From assembly GCF_014651895.1 (NCBI RefSeq), contig NZ_BMXT01000003.1, forward strand, positions 96,116 through 160,115: 64,000 bases of DNA, written 5' to 3'. Within the stretch, counting starts at the first letter, position 1, and each line of letters begins with the position of its first letter. A program made the translations under genes and the position numbers. Positions 61,402 to 64,000 of this stretch are shown piece by piece. The notes beneath the pieces are model-generated. The model worked only from the letters and a program-made list of their open reading frames with translations. It was not told where the DNA came from and made no database searches. The DNA comes from Rhodanobacter panaciterrae. Its GTDB lineage: Bacteria; Pseudomonadota; Gammaproteobacteria; Xanthomonadales; Rhodanobacteraceae.

Positions 61402-64000
61402 ATGTTTCGCGATAGCGTTCGTGGGGAAGCGATGGGGAGCGGTTTCAGGTTGTCGATGTGGCTGCTGGGCATGGCCTTGGTCGTCATGCCCGTGCCCGTC
61501 ACCCGGGCTTCGCCGGTGACGTCCAGCGCGCAGACGACGGACCTGCTGCCGACGCCGCAATTCCGGCGCTATGGGACGACGGATGGTTTGCCGAGCGAGC
61601 CGATCTACGCGGTGGCACAGGATCGCAACGGCCTGATGTGGTTTGGCTCGGCCGGTGGCCTAGTGCGCTTCGACGGTGTCAGTTTCAAGGTGTTCCGGAA
61701 TGAGGCGGATGATCCGAATTCCTTGCCCGCGAATTCGACCTATTCGCTACTGATCGATCGCGACAATCGGGTCTGGACGGGTGGCATTTCGACCGGGCTG
61801 ATTGCCTATGACCAGAACAGCGGGCGCTTCCGGCATTGGACGCATGACGACCAGCAGCCCGCCAGTCTCGCCGGCGACGAAGTCTGGAGCATCGCGCAGA
61901 CGGCCGACGGCAGTTTGTGGGTGGCCACGGAAAACGGCCTCGATCGCATGCGAGCGGATGGAAGTGGCTTCGAGCATGTGCCGCTGGATGTCGGCGGGAA
62001 ACATGTCGCCTCGTTCGGCCAGACACGCGCGCTGCTTGCCGACACCAATGGCCGTCTGTGGATCGGTGCGGAAAGTGGCCTGTATCTGCGCGAGCCCGAT
62101 GGGACGATGCGCCAGGTGCCGGTGGATTCATCCTTTCATGGCGATGTCGGCAAGGCCTGGCGCATCGACGGCGGCGATGGCGAAGTCAGGGTGTCGCTGA
62201 CCGGCGGCCTGCTGATCATCGGTAGCGATGGGGTTGCGCGACCGCTGGCGAGCCAGCAGTTGTCATCGCAGCGGATCATGAGCAGCACCCGTGACTCATC
62301 GGGGCGGCTGTGGCTCGGCACAGCCAATGGTGTCCTGCTGGATCATGGTGATGGGCATCTGCAGCGAATCACCGGCCAACCGCTGTTGCCGGGCGGGCTT
62401 CCGAGCAACAAGACATGGCAGACCACGCTCGACGCTGAAGGTGGACTGTGGATCACCTTCGAGCAGTCCAGCCTTGCCTACCTGCCGCCGGGCTGGAACG
62501 GGTTTGCCCGCTTCACCCACATTCCGGACGATCCCGGCAGCCTGACCGGCATTGTGGCGTCGACGATCCGCATGAGTCGCGATGGCCAGTTGTGGCTGGG
62601 TGGCAACAATGGCTGGATCGACAAGCTGGATGCGAGCACCGGTCGGGTGCAGCATGTCGTGCAAAGCATGCAGGGGCAGGTCGTATCACTCGCAGAGGAT
62701 ACGCGTGGCCGCCTGTGGATCGACAACTCACCCCAGCTCAACCTGCTCGACCACGGCAAGCTCACTCCGATCGATCTCGATCATGCGCGGGTGACACGGC
62801 CGGTGCTGCTCTGTGCCGGTGACGATGGACGGATGTATGTCGCTTCGTGGAATGAAGGCGTCTTCGTCGTCGACCCCGACAGCCTGGTTGTTGCGCCGGT
62901 GGCGATGGAGCAGGGCAGCGACGATATTCTTCGTCCCGAACAACTCACCTTTCATGCCAGCAGCCTCTGGTATGCCAGTGAGGGTGGCTTGCTGCGCCGG
63001 GACGACAAGGACGGCAAGCTGCTTTTCGTGCCTGGCGTGCCGCGACAGAGCATCGTTGCTTTCGCCTTCGATGCGACGGGCTTCTGGCTGGCCACCGGGT
63101 CGGTGCTTGAACATTACCGGTATGCCGACGGGCATGCGGTGCGCGATGACAGCATCGATCTCAATCATGAGGGGCTCAAGTCTGATCTGCGCGACTTGCG
63201 GGTGGACAAGCAAGGCCGGTTATGGGTGTTTGCCAACCCGGGTTTGTGGCAGTTCGATCGGCAAACGCGCCGTTTCAGATCGTTTGGTCCGGCACAGGGT
63301 CTGTTGAACGCCAATTTCGACGGAAGTGCGACCGCCATGGCTCCCGGGGGAATGATGTTTGCCATCAGCGACGACGGTGTCGTGGCATTCCAGCCCGAGC
63401 GATTGCTTCAGTCAGAAAAGATCGGCACGTCGCCGACATTGACGTTGGCGTATCTCAACGTGCAGCGCGCCGGTGAAGTGCGCGCCATCGCCCTCGACAG
63501 CAAGGTGGTGCAACTGGGTTGGCGCGATCGTGACCTGCGCGTGGGCGTGCGACTGGCCTCATTCATCAACCCTGCCGCCAATCATTATCGTTACCGCTTG
63601 AAGGGGTTTGACAGTGGTTGGGTCGATGCGGGCAATCGCGGCGAGCGTGATTTTGCAGGGCTGGCGGCGGGTGACTATGCGTTGGACGTACAGGCCGCCG
63701 CTGCAGATCATCAGTGGGTCACGCTGGCCGCGCCGATCAGGATTCATGTGCAGGCACCGCCATGGCTGCGCTGGTGGGCATGGGTCATCTATGTGCTGCT
63801 GTTTGCCGCCATGGTCGGCCTGATCCTGCATGGCTGGCGCCGCCGCCTGGCCCAGCGTCACCACATGCAATTGGTCGAACAGCAACGCCAGATGGCCGAA
63901 GCGGCCAGCGCGGCGAAGACCCAGTTCCTGGCCACGCTCAGTCACGAGATCCGCACGCCGATGACCGGCGTGATGGGCATGGCCGAGCTGTTGCTGAGCA
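61402..64000 (+). CDS. Two-component sensor histidine kinase with beta-propeller sensor (3' end outside the window)
   Basis: The frame is open from 61402 to the window end (866 codons). A GGAG lies seven bases before the ATG; MGSGFRLS at 61432 is an alternative start. A signal-anchor region is followed by repeated two-component-regulator-propeller motifs (DRNGLMWFGSAGGLVRFDG, ADGSLWVATENGLDR, NGRLWIGAESGLYLRE, SSGRLWLGTANGVLL), then a Y_Y_Y domain (YRYRLKGFDSGWVDAG...FAGLAAGDY), one membrane helix (WWAWVIYVLLFAAMVGLIL), a coiled coil, and the HisKA H-box TQFLATLSHEIRTPMTGVMG. The sequence stops just after it, so ATPase and possible receiver domains lie beyond. Such hybrid kinases often sense carbohydrates or envelope signals; the ligand is unknown. 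Confidence 0.92.
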   Translation, partial: MFRDSVRGEAMGSGFRLSMWLLGMALVVMPVPVTRASPVTSSAQTTDLLPTPQFRRYGTTDGLPSEPIYAVAQDRNGLMWFGSAGGLVRFDGVSFKVFRNEADDPNSLPANSTYSLLIDRDNRVWTGGISTGLIAYDQNSGRFRHWTHDDQQPASLAGDEVWSIAQTADGSLWVATENGLDRMRADGSGFEHVPLDVGGKHVASFGQTRALLADTNGRLWIGAESGLYLREPDGTMRQVPVDSSFHGDVGKAWRIDGGDGEVRVSLTGGLLIIGSDGVARPLASQQLSSQRIMSSTRDSSGRLWLGTANGVLLDHGDGHLQRITGQPLLPGGLPSNKTWQTTLDAEGGLWITFEQSSLAYLPPGWNGFARFTHIPDDPGSLTGIVASTIRMSRDGQLWLGGNNGWIDKLDASTGRVQHVVQSMQGQVVSLAEDTRGRLWIDNSPQLNLLDHGKLTPIDLDHARVTRPVLLCAGDDGRMYVASWNEGVFVVDPDSLVVAPVAMEQGSDDILRPEQLTFHASSLWYASEGGLLRRDDKDGKLLFVPGVPRQSIVAFAFDATGFWLATGSVLEHYRYADGHAVRDDSIDLNHEGLKSDLRDLRVDKQGRLWVFANPGLWQFDRQTRRFRSFGPAQGLLNANFDGSATAMAPGGMMFAISDDGVVAFQPERLLQSEKIGTSPTLTLAYLNVQRAGEVRAIALDSKVVQLGWRDRDLRVGVRLASFINPAANHYRYRLKGFDSGWVDAGNRGERDFAGLAAGDYALDVQAAAADHQWVTLAAPIRIHVQAPPWLRWWAWVIYVLLFAAMVGLILHGWRRRLAQRHHMQLVEQQRQMAEAASAAKTQFLATLSHEIRTPMTGVMGMAELLLS

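Overview
The window reads as a chromosomal segment of a high-G+C gammaproteobacterium of the Xanthomonadales, most likely Rhodanobacteraceae (Rhodanobacter/Dyella/Frateuria type). This is inferred from gene content and order: DUF2244-coxB-coxA-small protein-coxC with SURF1, COX15 and heme O synthase; tandem DsbA lipoproteins beside a cytochrome c4; a PutA without a DNA-binding domain; and a coniferyl-aldehyde-type dehydrogenase. No tRNA, rRNA, CRISPR array, transposase or prophage gene was seen. Almost all of it is ordinary, densely packed chromosome.

Layout. 0.5-9 kb: a secreted EXORDIUM-like PKD protein, a YhiN-type flavoprotein, glutaminyl-peptide cyclotransferase with DbpA, then folB-folK, a membrane protein, a pteridine reductase and an EcsC-like protein. 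9-25 kb: a TonB-dependent receptor behind a perfect 18-bp Zur-type palindrome, then MidA-like methyltransferase, VanZ, an LTA-synthase-like phosphoglycerol transferase, CCA-adding enzyme, a TPR-sulfotransferase, soluble lytic transglycosylase, an NdvC-like GH17 membrane glucanase and an exo/endonuclease-type hydrolase. 23-33 kb: two DsbA lipoproteins, cytochrome c4, EngB, free-Met-sulfoxide reductase, a TMEM175-like protein, BioD, an M3 peptidase lipoprotein, and an alpha/beta hydrolase divergent from a LysR regulator. 33-44.6 kb: a Kef-type antiporter, a heptosyltransferase-like GT9, a 1149-residue membrane-ankyrin protein, YcgL, FadL, an aldehyde dehydrogenase and a solitary Mrr-type nuclease of lower G+C. 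44.6-56 kb: putA, then the aa3-type cytochrome c oxidase operon with its assembly and heme A genes. 56-64 kb: a strong promoter, a long structured leader RNA and an 80-codon ORF ahead of mgtA, then a DUF697-type GTPase and the first 866 codons of a two-component-propeller sensor kinase cut by the window end.

How the genes work together. The cox region encodes subunits I-III and factors for heme O/heme A synthesis (CtaB, CtaA), SURF1 and a CX3C membrane protein. The usual Cox11/CtaG gene is missing from its expected place. Cytochrome c4 at 25 kb could deliver electrons to this oxidase. folB, folK and the pteridine reductase are all folate-pathway genes. LTA-synthase-like, GH17, Slt and GT9 genes point to envelope glycan work.

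The most interesting unexplained signals are regulatory: the 165-nt two-domain leader before the small ORF and mgtA, the 18-bp palindrome upstream of a well-formed cox promoter, the Zur-type palindrome over the receptor promoter, and a perfect 18-bp-arm hairpin without a U-tract between putA and mrr.
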